Shown: piece after piece, positions 47,976 to 61,600 of the stretch
Numbering within the stretch: position 1 is the first letter of the stretch
How the letters are laid out: every line of letters starts with the position of its first letter
Assembly (NCBI GenBank): GCA_025024175.1
Contig: QCXZ01000001.1
Location: 496,001-560,000, forward strand
DNA from: Rhyzopertha dominica
Lineage: Eukaryota; Arthropoda; Insecta; Coleoptera; Bostrichidae
Direction of reading: 5' to 3'
DNA: 64,000 nt
Translations under genes and position numbers: made by a program
The notes under the pieces: generated by a model
The model's database searches: none
Seen by the model: only the letters and a program-made list of their open reading frames with translations
What the model was told of the DNA's origin: nothing

Positions 47976-49678
47976 TCTCCTGTTGGTCTGAAAACTATAA
48001 CAATTTTCATTTCTAAACACGTACTGTTTCATTATTTACTTTACATTTTAATTTTTTGAAACTAATTAAAAAAATTATTTTGGTCACTAGATTTGTTAAA
48101 AAATCACCAGAACTGTGACAAGTAACAAGTTTTTTGCTAGTGTTTTATAATGACAGCAATCTTTCCCAAAACATATAATTCAATCAAGCTTACAGAGTTA
48201 AAAGTTGTAAAATAATATATCCAAAGTAAAATATTATGCTTTATTAAAAAAACATAGGCATACTTGTATACAACATACTTCACCTAAAATTCCACTTTCT
48301 TATTGGTAGCTTATTTCAAAATCCTATTCTATATTTATTCTGACAAAGTTCTATAAATGTACCATCAGCAAATACTGAAAAGAATAGTTTGTCCTGATCG
48401 CCTCGAACTTCATTGCACTCAGGGTAAATCTCAATAAAAAATACAATCTACGTTATGGCTGACAATCCAGCTCTTTTCTCTGGCACAATAGCAAACGATC
48501 ATACAAAAGGTTTACTTTTACATTGTACGGTGTTGAAATAGGATAGTCTTAAAACTAATAAGAGAAAATCTTGTTCTCGCTGGAAAAATTATTAGCTCTT
48601 TCTTTCCAACAGACTGGCATTGGTAAGACATCAGATGAATGCAAGCAAAAATAGGCTTTATGAACCATAGGCAACAACAAGAGAGAATTTACTGATGTTT
48701 GAATAAGCTGTCACACCCTTGGCATTGTCCATGGTACTTATTTTTTTGTCTATGATCGAAATTTTGCTTACCTAAGGTAATGTCTGCAGTCCTACTCTGA
48801 CCACTACAGTCGGCTATGCCAGTCTGTTGGGAAGAACTGGGCAAAATGTCAAGTCTAATATTTATTTGCAAACTGCTTCCAGTTGATATATGAATAAACT
48901 CTAGTATTTCATAACGATTTTCTCAAGAATAAGAACACTATAACGTTATTTACTGTTGACAGTATTCATTTAAAATAATTTTGTATGAGAGTCTGCTTTC
49001 CTGTCAACCCCTAAGCTCTTGCCAAATTAATCTCATCACAGTTACCGTAGAATGGGGAGATTAGAAACTTGAGGGTAAATAGTATCTAATGGTTATTTAT
49101 GATATTTAGAAATTAAGTTGATATTTTTACGTATGCAGTTATCTGTAACATAACCAAAATATTTCAGATGAATGTAATTTTTAATGTTATGTGGGGTTAA
49201 AAGAAATAACTGAACAAGTCAAGAAAATACCATCCCAAAGGTCACAAAACATATAAACAACACCCAAAAGAATCTCTTGCAGAAGCTGTAAATGATACTA
49301 AACAAATTATAGTTTTAGAGAAACTGATGAAAAGCATGGAATTAATTATTGAGTTTTATTTCGTCACTGTCAAAGAAAAATGAATAAAATAGGACAACAA
49401 CCTATATTTACAGCAAATGTTTGTTAAACACGTCAACATTTTTTCAGAATGGGAATACCCACTTGATAAATATGATTTAAGTTTCTATTCACCCCAAACA
49501 AGGGTAAATAGAAACACAGATTTATAAAATGTAAAAGTCGAGTGTTTTCGATGGCATATACATTATTCGTTAGACAGTGGTGTCTAGTGACCTGTTTTTA
49601 TTAACCCCATTCTACGGTATCTATAACGTAGGTTGTGGACAAAACTATGTAAAAAGTATGACAATAAATACAGTGAGT
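47976..49678. other. intergenic region between piggyBac and ebi 3' end
   Basis: A+T-rich, probably including the ebi 3' UTR at its right side. No conserved coding block or repeat was recognised. Confidence 0.5.
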
Positions 49679-52600
49679 TTATAACTTGCGCAAGTCCAGA
49701 ACGAAAACACTGCCATCAGATGCACTAGCACCAACTTTGTCTCCCCTGGAATTCCAACACACCTCAAATATACCACCTGTGCCCTTGTAACTGTGCACAA
49801 GTTGTCCTGACTGCGCCGACCAGATGTGGACGCACTTATCGAAACTCCCACTGGCCAAGAACTTGCCGTCAGGACTGAAAGCCACAGAATACACGGGTTC
49901 AGTGTGCTTAGTTAAAGTGTGGATGCAGGCGCCACGTTCCACATCCCACAGTCTTACGGTCGAGTCGAAACTGGCCGATGCCAAGATCAAATTCATGTTG
50001 GGATTTTGCGTTCCGGGACCGGTCGGAGACCACTTTATCGTGTAGATCTCTTTCGAGTGGGCCTGCAGATCATGATGGCAGGTGTCTTGTCGCATGGACC
50101 AAATTTTCAGGGTCATGTCGTCCGAACATGAGGCCAGGAGATTGCCCTGTGGATCCCACTTTATCGCGTTCACTTCATTCTGCGAAACAGATAGAGAAAG
50201 ATGCAGACAAAATTGTTTTGCTAGCCATTAGTCAATAAAAATAATATCCATGTTACACATGTATGTAAGTATTCTAAGAATGAGCAACTTGCCTTTGAAA
50301 GGAAAATAGAACCATAAATAAAAAAAATCTTTATAAAAACCATCAATTTTGTGACCATAACTTGATCTGCAAACATTAGTACAGTACATATATTGTGCTT
50401 GTCGAAGAATTCAGAAATCAATCAATACGAATACCATTCTCAATACTTACAGTGTGTCCTTGGAATGACTTCACTGGTTTGTCAACTGTAAGTTTGCAAA
50501 CATGAATACACTGATCGGTGGAACAACTGGCAAAGGAGGTGTTTGTTTGCCAGTCAACATCCAGCGCTGGTGCAGAATGAAAACTAAACTGTTGAGTGCA
50601 TTGTCCACTAGCAGCATCCCAGATGATTGTAGTTTTATCGACCTAATAAAGCAACTTCTTGAGCAAGATCTTTTTCTTTATTGTCCAATACTTACGCCGG
50701 CAGATAATATGTAGTTGCCTTTTTTATTCCATTTCAATGCAAAAATTGGTCCCTTATGTTGACCTAAGGTAGTAACCAGTCTACCATCTGTCAACCATAT
50801 TCGAGCGTATCCATCGTAACTTCCAGTTGCCAATAAATTGCCATCACACTAAAAAATTAAACTACAATTTCCTTATGCCTTTAAGAATATAATATGTACA
50901 TCTGTTATAACACAATGCACAGTAGCAGTTCATTCCCAAAGTTCAAAGTTTGTCTCATTTTTAACATACAGGGTATTAAAAGAAAATGACTTTTTTCAAA
51001 TTTTGGAATGTTGTTATAATAGACCATATAATATAAGGGCTGTTTCGGATTACGAGGGCAACATCTCGAAATCTAAAAACTGGTGTATAAATAACACTAG
51101 TTTACAGTATAACTTTTTTTTAAATAAGGCCCGCCTACTAAGTTATCCACTCTTAAATATGGGGGAAGAGGACAAATTTTTGAAAAATATCTCTTAGACT
51201 GGTTGATATAAAAAATTTATATTGCAACTCCACTCTGTTTACTTGAGCAACATCAAAATTTGTCAATCTGCATCTGCAGACCTTACCATTAAAATAAAAA
51301 ACTATCAGGAGCCGACGCTGGACCCTATATAAGATTTTTGTTATAAGTTCACTTCAGGAACATGCACTAGAAAATACGACATCAAATTTTGAAACACCCT
51401 GTATAATGGATGTTCATTAAAAAGCAGGTCAAATATGATAGTTTTTAGTGCTGTGAAAAAAAGTTACAATATGGTGCAACAAACTGAACTGTCCAGACTG
51501 TCACTTGCAATAGCAATACAGTCTTATTTTGATTAGTGGAAAAAATTATGCTAAAACTTAAATGTGCATCAAATTATACAAACTAATTTCCATAGCAACC
51601 ACTATGTTTGCATTACAAAGAGAAAACCATGGCTTGCTCGACCCACTGGTATTAAAATTACACACAATCTATGGCTTGTTACAGTTTACTTACATTCCAA
51701 TCTAACGAAGTAACATCTTTATTACTCGGAACTTCCGTCTCACCCTTGCGTATACAATGACGAAGCACTAACTGATTTGGAGACGTTGTGTGATCCGACA
51801 TATCCCATATACGTGCGGTGCTGTCACCAGAACCACTTGCGAGTAAATCTGTAGTAGGGTTCCAGGCACATATGAACACTTCAGATTCGTGACCTCGCAA
51901 AATCGTAGCTTTGCTGGGTGGTATTTCAATAGAGGTGTCCACTTCCATGTTCTCATTTTGTGTCGAAACTACTGCTACTAAAATGTCAATAAAATATACT
52001 GCTATACCATTAAGTGTAATAAACATTAACTGTAGGTAGAAATAATTTGAACAGATATTACATTGCAAGTTATTTGTGAAAAGTTAAAGTAAATTAACGA
52101 AAATCTTATTCTTTGTGCAGTACTATGTGTTTATAAAAAATTTTATTCAAACATAAATATTTGTATAGCGTGTTGTAAAGAAAAAAACACTAATATTAAT
52201 TAAATGTGCTGAGTTACAGAATAATACCATCTGCTCAAACAGTCTTCAGTTGCCAGTAAAAAAAATAGATTATAAAATTAAACAATTTAGTCCTACCTGA
52301 TGGAAATCGCATCTTTACACATTAACAATGTCGACCACACAGTTGAGTAATTCTGAATGACATATAATAATGAACAGGAGTAATACGTCGATGTTGCCTT
52401 ATATATGCATGCTATAATCACGTGTCTATTATCAAGTACATGTTGCTTTATTTTAGTCAACAGTAATTTGAACCGCATTTGAAAACAAAAGGTAATATTA
52501 ATCTAGTATGATCTATTTATTAAACCATTTGTGTATAAAATATTTTAAACGTAAGGCAATTATTGTTTACTTTGAATATTTTGCTTGTATAATTTTTTTA

Positions 52601-53808
52601 TGTCAACATGCCTGAGTGGAATTAAATAAAAAGGTTTCATTGCTTCTGTGTTTGAGTAAAAATATAAATTTGAGCAACAGTATCTAAGGTAATGGAGCAG
52701 CCACCATATTATATCATTATTGTCTTCAGTATCATAAGTGAAAATATTTTATGATGCACAAAAAAGAACCTGAACACCCAAAACATGTACGGAAACGCTT
52801 TAAAGTAACACTGTTCACATACAAGTTCTGCTTCTGCGAGTCACATTTTTTTTATTCTCTTCTATGATGTTATTCATATATCAGTTATATTTACTGTAAA
52901 TGTGAAAATACATTCCGTTTCAACAAAAATCTATTTTTCTTTTTACTTTGTAGTCAGTACATTGCACTACAAATTCAGTACATTTTGAGTTTTATTCAGT
53001 ACCTTGACGATGAAATTTCGGGCAACACTGAGTATATGACAGCTAACAGCTCTCTCTCCCAGTGATGATAATTATTTTAATAAAGAAGTGTATATTTCCA
53101 TTTTTTTATTGTCAGTTGTTAACTGTGATTGTCGAGGTGAGAGTAAAATTAATGTATTATATCTAATATCCTAGTAAAAGGTCGTCATCTTGATTCAATC
53201 GAGAAATAATGACATAATTAGAAGAAACTACCTCCCACGTCACACTTCTGACATTATTTTTGTTTTGGACAGGGTGGCATCATCAAAATTAAAACAAAAG
53301 TTGAGTAACAAGCAAGTAATTCTACATAACATCTGGCTTACCCTCTTCGCCGTTTGTGTCGGTGATTTCAGACTTGATGGCTTGTTTTTGTTGATTTTGC
53401 TGGTTCTGCCTGCTAGCTACAACATCCGGCATAACAGCATCGATTAAACTAAGACCTTCAACCAGCCTTTGCTCCGTCCCATCCTCTCCGATGCTGATTT
53501 CAGCTTCGGTGTACTGCAAACCCTTTTGCAAGATGCTGAGCAGAGCGGCTGGTGGTACCAAGGCTCCATTGATATTGGATTGGGAAATGTGAGATTCAAT
53601 ACCAAAAGTATAGGCAGAATGCTGGAAGCCTTCGAAAAACTTATCAGTAATATATTTCTCATATTTGTTGCAATTAAAACAGACGCGTTATAGGTTAAGT
53701 TGGGCAATGATGCACATCGAAAGTACGTGCTACGTGGTCACTCTACTTACCAGATTCTTGTAAATATCTGTATACTAGAAAATTCACTTCGTCGCTGGAA
53801 AAACTCAT
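49679..53808 (-). CDS. ebi: ebi, F-box-like/WD-repeat protein (TBL1/TBL1XR1)
   Basis: Subunit of the SMRT/N-CoR-HDAC3 corepressor that mediates corepressor exchange and proteasomal recruitment in the nucleus (family knowledge). Six coding exons, 53751-53808, 53342-53629, 51694-51977, 50696-50848, 50451-50642, 49679-50179, with consistent phases, give 491 residues. The N-terminal LisH reads [17 protein letters not shown]; next come [13 protein letters not shown] and [18 protein letters not shown] sequence (F-box-like region); after a short Gln-rich linker, [20 protein letters not shown] starts eight WD repeats ending [15 protein letters not shown]. It matches vertebrate TBL1XR1 nearly throughout, with a shorter linker. 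The third exon has tandem AG acceptors (TAGTAG). The 1.36-kb second intron and a MITE in the third are the main non-coding parts. Confidence 0.96.
50967..51405. mobile_element. MITE-like element in an ebi intron
   Basis: Ends are TACAGGGT and ACACCCTGTA, the short inverted termini of a MITE type often seen in insects. The interior matches, in reverse orientation, 59515-59675 of the filamin gene. It lies between exons 51694-51977 and 50696-50848 and encodes nothing recognisable. Confidence 0.6.
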
Positions 53809-55636
53809 TTTTTAGGATAAAACACTTTAAAAATAAACATAAGTTTCCTATGTGGACATCTCCTTTGGTAGGTTGTTTGCCCTCCTCGCACTCCTCTACA
53901 TTGCTTGTTTGCCAGTTCTATTTGCATTACTTCTACACTATCTAGTAATAAGTGAGAAACTTCACTATCTCCTAGTTAACTTCGAAAAGCAGATTTCCAC
54001 TATCGAATTTTATTTACCAATTTTGTTATTAAAAACTCGTCTTTTTCTTTGGTTATTATTATTCATCTTAAATTTTGTACAATTGGCAACATAGATGATG
54101 CCAGTGACCCATCGGATATACGCGGCGTTGCCATATTTACCAATGTTTATCTAGATCTAAGATTTCAAGACAGAATAACTATATAAGTATTACTTTAATA
54201 TAATATTATATAACATTTAGTCAATAATATTTTGAAACGTTTTCAGTATCAGGGAAATACTGTAATATCTACGATATCGATGTATTTAGTCAGTATTGGA
54301 ATATTGCCAAGAAGTTCTTACACAAGGAATTTGTTAATGAACCATTTATTTCTGTTGAATATAACTTGCCTAGAAGATTCTTACAAACTAGCTCAAAAAA
54401 CATAGCAAAGATTAATTTAACAACGTTATCGTGTGTGTTGCAACAAATCACAAAGACTGAAGTTAACAGGTTTTTTTAATCATGTTGTTTAATACAATGA
54501 CAATACTTTAGAAAAGCTAAATATGTACTTCAGCATCTAAGCTGGCATCTTCAGTGGAATTAAATTAAACTGGCCGGTTTATCTTCTCTTCTACATCAAT
54601 ATAATATGTGTCATTGAAACAGTTTTGTTCGACCTTTTTATTGTAGATCTCACAGCCAGTCAACATCTCTTTACTCTGGACAAAAAATATACAGAAAACT
54701 TCCTTGCAACATAAAAAATTCTGTGACCTTAAAAGCATCTTGAAGGTCTTTTTGCATATAAACACGTTCTATAGTATTGATGAGTTTTGAATAATTGTCT
54801 GTGACACTTTATCTCCAAATGTATTAAACCTACCTTAAACTAGAGCATCTTCCTCTTGCCCTGCAGGGCTCTGTGTGATGCATTCCAATTAACCACATGT
54901 TGTATTGTGTAACCATTGCAGCTTGTAAATGTAATCACTGCATAATATTGTATAATGAAATATCAATACCACAATTCAATCGCAATCAATAATGTATGGA
55001 TGTTTTCTTAGGAACAATAAATGTATTTCTATTTCAAATATACTCAATTTTTTTAATGACAAGACAGTTCTTTAACTCTCTTGTAGTTAATATCCAAAAG
55101 TAATTTAGATGCAGCTGCATTGAGGTGAAGTTGCATATATGTAATTATTTTATTTTATTTTTTTTAAATTGAATTTATGCGTGGTATTAAAGGCTAATCA
55201 ATTGGATGTGGAAGTAAAAATTCAGCGCTTGCATTAGGGCATTTATGGAAAAATTTAGTCACAAGCAACTTCTTCAGAATCTAGCAACCAAGTTAATGTT
55301 AAAGTGCAGTTTCATCTACAAAAAGTTTGCTTCAGGGTTATCTGTACCTCGTGCCTTAGAAGCTTTTTTTAAATAACAAAATTTGATGCACATAAAATTT
55401 AAAATAAAATTAGTTTTTAGCAGTTCTAAAAACATGATTTTCAGGGAGTTAAAAAAACCACCTTATTAGCCATTAGTAATATTTAATAACGTTTATTAAA
55501 TCTTTAATTTCAAACAGTTGTTTTATAAAAATATATGATAAATAATTCCTGTTTTTAACGCAATTTTAGATAGTCACGAATAAACATTTTCAATCCCTCC
55601 CACCAAAAAAAAATGATTGAAAAAAAATCAGCGGAT
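53809..55636. other. region between ebi 5' end and filamin 3' end
   Basis: Holds the ebi promoter on the left and the filamin 3' UTR on the right. Short open frames here (53852-54094, 54565-54765) lack recognisable similarity. No repeat was identified. Confidence 0.45.
55492..55497 (-). terminator. candidate poly(A) signal of the filamin-like gene
   Basis: AATAAA on the minus strand, about 140 nt after the stop at 55637-55639. Other TTTATT runs further left are alternatives. Confidence 0.4.
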
Positions 55637-58600
55637 TCATAAAGAACTAATGTATCTTCTCAGTTCCTCCTGTGTATCAAAGATCATCACGTGGAATGGA
55701 GAACCTGGAACTAATTCCCCAGCCCATTTGACTTCAACACGGTAATCACCTGGTTCCGTTGGGTCGTACTGAAACATTTGGTTCTAGTAAAGTATAAACT
55801 GCCACAAAACAGTTCAGAATATCGTACCTTGCACAATATAGTACGATCCTTCTGGCTTTCCCTTTGCATCTCAACCCTAAATGCACCTTTAGGTCCCCTC
55901 ACTCTGACAGTCAGTTGTCCTGCTCCCGCTCCTCGTGTGTCACAGATGAATCGTGACTGGAAGGTTGCCAGCACACCGTGTTCGATTCCTGGTCCATAAA
56001 CTCGTACCTAATCAAGTGTATAAACTTAATCAGTAAAATGAAAAAAAAATCTTGTTAAAAAAGATACAAATAATGTAATATGTGAATTAGGTGTAATACA
56101 CTGAATGGAAATGAACAAAATGTAACAAAATTAGCTCAAAATTCTAGAATTCATGCTTCCAACCAAATTATTTTGGCCCAAACCTCTTCTAATGAATTTT
56201 TACGCTCCTTTATGGTAGCATACTGTCGGTTATTTGCATATATTCTCTGAACTAAGATACCCCAAAGGTTTTCAATGGGGTTCATGTCAGGTGAACAAGA
56301 GGGGCACTCACCGTCGACTCTCTACTGACATGAATCCTCACAAATTATTTTGTTATTGCAAAGCAAGTTAAAATCACAAAAAGATACTTTAAAATGCATG
56401 TCTATGCTGTGCTGTCTGCACCGCAACCAACTGCAGATAGATCTATTTCGCTGTCATTACAGCTCATCAGTGCAGTTTAGGTCTAGCGCAGAAAGCACGG
56501 CATAGAACATGCATTTTAATGTGTGTCGGTTCTTGCTCGCTTGCAAAAAGTGCCGTGGGGGCCTGCTGTCAAATTGAAGTATACAGGTGCACGCCAATTG
56601 GTCAGGCTACAGGTCACTTCCTTCAGGAAGTAGATCTCATAATGGAAGCTAGGTGTCAGTATAATGCTGACATATGGCACCACCATCTAAATACTTACTT
56701 TACTGGCATCAGGTGCTCCGGCAACTTTAAGGACGAACGGTGACCCCGGCACATGTTGACCAGCGTACTTTATAGTCAAGGCATGCCGGCCGGGTTCTTG
56801 CGGCTTAACATTTAATGTAAAAGTGGCATCGCCGTGATCATACAATTCACAGTACGCCACTTTCCTGGGACCAGTACAATGGGCAGTCAGTTCTCCTGGA
56901 CCAGCACGTCTTGTGTCTATCCAAGAACGAATTTCTCGCCCGACAACTCCCTGACGTAAGCCTTCCCCAGAGCATAAAACCTGAAACCAACAAAAACAGG
57001 TCTTTTACGTGTCTTAACTGTAATTCTGGAATTTGCGGAGCAAAGGTAAGCTATGAGGGTTGTTCAAATTTAAATTAAGATTTGTATTTTCTTTGTAGAT
57101 GCTTTTAACTATATGCCAAGCTTTCGGAAATGTTTGACTCCTTCTTCAGGGCTTAAAATCTTTTATTTTCTTTATTTACAAAGTCACACCACACTTACTT
57201 CTAGTCATTAATTCATTGATTATGTAAACAGGATCACAGCAAAACAACTACAGGTTAACAGGAAACTAACAAATTCATTGTAACATTTAGTGGACTACAT
57301 TTAAAAATTGACAAATTGACAAAACATACAAATAATACAGCTTGATCAATTTCGATAATGTGGAGTAAATTATGTGTAAATTTTTGATAAGTTTTTTATA
57401 TCACTTCTTTTATTTATACTATTTGTCTGCTTATCTATGTGTACCATTTCCAGAAACAGTCGTTTTTTTTTAATTATTTCTTTTTCTAAAATTATTGTAA
57501 GATTCTAAAATAAAATTTGTGGTTAAAATACAAACAATGATTAAAAATTACTAATGTTTTTGCATTTATAACATTCCTTTTATGTTTTTTAGTCAATTAT
57601 TCAGATGTCTATACTGGGTGAAGGCTTACTGAACTATGAAAGATATCATATCGGCATAAATTGCAATGAAAAAAAAATAATCTGGGAGTTTCTAAAGCAC
57701 CAGTGGCACCTATCTGGTTTAGTTCAAGTTTAGTTTAGTTTGACAAAACATCTAATTTTTTTTAAAGGTATTAGAAAACTACCGGTCCGATGGCGCCAGT
57801 GCATTATGCAGCAGGGGTACAATGACGAAAAATAATGTAAATTAAACTGTATTTTGTTTGTAATAAATAAATTATAATTCTAAAAGATCATGTCTAAAAC
57901 GAACCTTGGAAGCATCAGCTCCACCTTTTGCTTCAACCATCAGAGGACATCCTTTTACAGGTCGCCCCGCCCACAGAACTGATAAGAGGTAGTTTCCAGG
58001 GATGTTGACTGTGTAAGTAGCGCGCCATATTTTGTCACCAGCCAAACTGATCATAACGGGAACTGGTAAGTTTGTATCGGCCGCATACAATGTAACTTCT
58101 GGATTCCCTGGAGAAATAATACCAGAGTCAGATATATTCAATATCAAGAATTTAATTCAAGCAAAAATTATTGATTTAAAATATAACACCATCTTGTAGA
58201 ATTTTTTTTAATACAACTTGATTTGCAGGTCAATGTAAGTTGCAAGTTAGGTGTCACTTTCCACTAAAATTAAAATGATTTGTAAGGAGTTTTCCAACAT
58301 TGGAAGTTACCTGGGTTTTATAAATTTTGCCACGAATCCACAAAAGTTTTGGTACGAACTGAAAAAATTGTTTCTTCTAGGTCGTGTCATTTTAACAGTC
58401 AGCAATGACACAGGGTGAAGCATTTTGCTTGTTAAACGGGATATCACCATTAAAATACATTACAAAAAAAGTAATTGAGCAGTCATGAGCTCATTTTGTA
58501 TGATGCAGTCACAAATTGGTTATGATCTTTTGTCACTGAGCAATCAATGATTTCTGGATTTTTAGCTAAATATCATGTTTATTTCTACTCATAGAGAAAA

Positions 58601-61600
58601 CTAATAATACATCTTCAAAGTTTTTGAAATATGTATCCCCTTAATGAAAATGCTTTTGGCTTCCAAAATAGAATTATAAATTTTTCACGTCACCACATTT
58701 AAAAACTCACCATTTCCCGCTTTGGAGCCATCAATGGTGAAAACAGCTGCCTCCCCACACTGCGCTTGTGCCAATCCACGTCCTGTCAAAATAACCTGGT
58801 CTCCCAGGGAGATGACAGCTTTAGGAGCCTCCGGAAGGTTGATACCGGCAAATTTAATCTCAAAATCGTGCTGGCCGGCATTGAGGCCTTCGCCGGAAAT
58901 TTCAAATCGCACCCTGTTGCCATTTTTCTCAGCATTCGCTCTTCTACCGGCAACTTTGCATTCCAGGCTTCCAGGACCTGCGTTTGCAATGTCAAATGCA
59001 AGCTTAGCGGGAAGCTTTATTCGGCCTGTGTCGTCGAGGTACTGGTTCCAGCCACCGATTAACCGAACCGCAGATGGATCAACTATGTTTGGTCTGAATG
59101 GTGAGCCAGGCAACTAAAATAAATAAATTGATATGTGTCTCTAAAGAAGTGAAAAATACTATTTCTCGAAAATAAAATATACTATAGTTTCCGTCATTGC
59201 TTTAGTACTCTGCTGTTGGTTGTTTATTATTTATTGCAGAAAAAAAGCACAAACAATAGCGTTACAAAATAAAAATATATTCATTCCTACATTTTCATCC
59301 CACTATGTTAAGCATACATGTTCCTTAGAATCAAATTGAACATTTTGGTGTCATTTCACGTGGCTTGAAAAAATAACAAATAGGTATCTCACTAAGTAAA
59401 AATTAATAGTGACATGCAGTTTGCCCCATTCAATCAAAATGTATAAAAAAGCAACATTTTTGTACATCATTTTAATTAAGTTTTGACGGCNTCCACTTCA
59501 AATAATTTGATGAAATTACATCAACCAGTCTATTTCTCTGCCCCCATGTTTAAAAATAAACATCTCAGTAGGCGGGCTTTATTCCAAAAAAAAGTTAAAC
59601 TATAAAATAGTGGTATTTTTACATTAGTTTTTAGATTCTGGGAGGTTGCCCACATAATGTGGGACACCCTGTACAGCGATTTCTCGGATTAAACATAAGG
59701 ATAACTTTGCGTGAATGAGAATTAAAAAATTAAAAGATTAAAGATTAAAAGTACAAAATTAGCAAGAAACAATATTGTATTTTTTTTATTATTGTTCCAA
59801 TAAACTGAAAAAATATTTTCTGCACTACTGAATATTTTATAAAAGAATTCAGTATTGTAATTAAATAATTATTAAAAAAGATCAGTATTAGCACTCTGAA
59901 GAGGAATGTCTTTTAAAAATAAATCAGCTTTTGTATTGTGACTGTTAAAGGGCTCAAGATATGTATGAATTGACTTTTTCACATGAACTAATGCTTTACA
60001 AATGATAACTTACATCATTTGGTCCAATTCCAATGATAACATCATACGTTCCAACCCACTTAGGCGTATAAGAGACAATATGTTCTCCAGGTTTTGGTGA
60101 TTGTATGTGAGCATCTATCGTTCCTTCGGCAGCCTCGATCTGCACTCGAGGTTGTACTACGCTGCTAACGATGAAACTGGTTCGTTCTCCCACTTGACCT
60201 ATTTCCAATCCCCTACCGACAGCTCTAGGTGGGGGAGTTGGTCCTACGGGACCCACTCCGAGAGCTAGTGGAGATCCCTTAACTGGCACGCTTCCGTAAG
60301 TGACACTGACTTGATACAAACCAGCCAGTGATGGAAGGAATGATATTTGATGGGAATTGTCTTCGGTGTTTTGTTGCTGAACGGGCAAGAGATGTCCGGT
60401 TGGGTTGGTCACGAGGATTTCTAGATCTGCTGAGCCGGAGTTCTTGGTTATCACTGAAATTACATATAAATCCACTGACAGTCGCCTTCGCATAATTACA
60501 AAAATATCCATACAATGGGCATGTTCACTAAAATTTAATTTTGTGAAAATTGTACATTTTTCAGTAGTATTTAGGGCACTGACAAGCTTCCAGCACACAG
60601 AATTTTAATTGCACTTATAATTTTCTAAATATCTGAACTTTTGCCGTGCATTAGCATCCAAAAAAACAACACCTTTGTATGGAGGCTAAAACTTTTTTAT
60701 TTGAAATCGTAGAATGATGCTCAATTCTTTTTTTGTAAACACCATCAAATTCTCGAAAAAGAATTTCAAATAAAAAAGTTAACTATTGTAGACTGTTTCG
60801 TGAACACAAATCATATTACCTGAAATATCTCAAAAACAAATGATTGTTTGGTATCTTAATACTTTTTTGTTTAGTTTGATGTGGTGAATCGAATGCGCTA
60901 TAAAAAGTTGGGTTCCATTTAAAATAACAATATCTTTGACAGATGATGTTCAATTGTTTTTTTTTTGTAAGCACTGTCAAATCTTCTCGAAAAAATCAAG
61001 AAACTTTCCTATTTAAACCAGTGTTCTAAGACATCGAATAAAAAAGTTAGCTATTGTAGACTATTAGAGTGAATACCTTGTATATGTATATAGTTTTGAA
61101 ATATTCATATTGCTAAAGAAATTACATGTTTTGTTCACCCTTGTTCAAACCATTGATTAATTATTAAATAATTTAATTAGTAATAAAGCATATTTCTTCT
61201 TTGATTTTTTTTGCTACTATGTAATTTTTGCTATTTTAAACACTTAAGTTAAATTGTAACAAATTAGTAGGCACCCTCATCAAAATTTTATTATATTTCA
61301 GAATTATGTAAACCCACCCCATTATTCTACATCAACAAGTGGAGGTAGGTAAGTCTACGTCACAAGGTGTATTGTTATAACCATTATATACTGTAATGTA
61401 ATGATTCGAGCAGTGTATTCAGTTTTAACATGCTTCCTAGTTTTATTTCTAACATTTTTTTTTTGATTTGTTAATGCGCGCTATACTTGTTTTTAATTGT
61501 ATTTTTGCTTGAGTGCTTACCAGTGAACATGATTCTTTCTCCCACATTTCCCTGTGTGTGAGGTATGTCAACAATTCTGACACTTTCAGGCTCGAATGCC

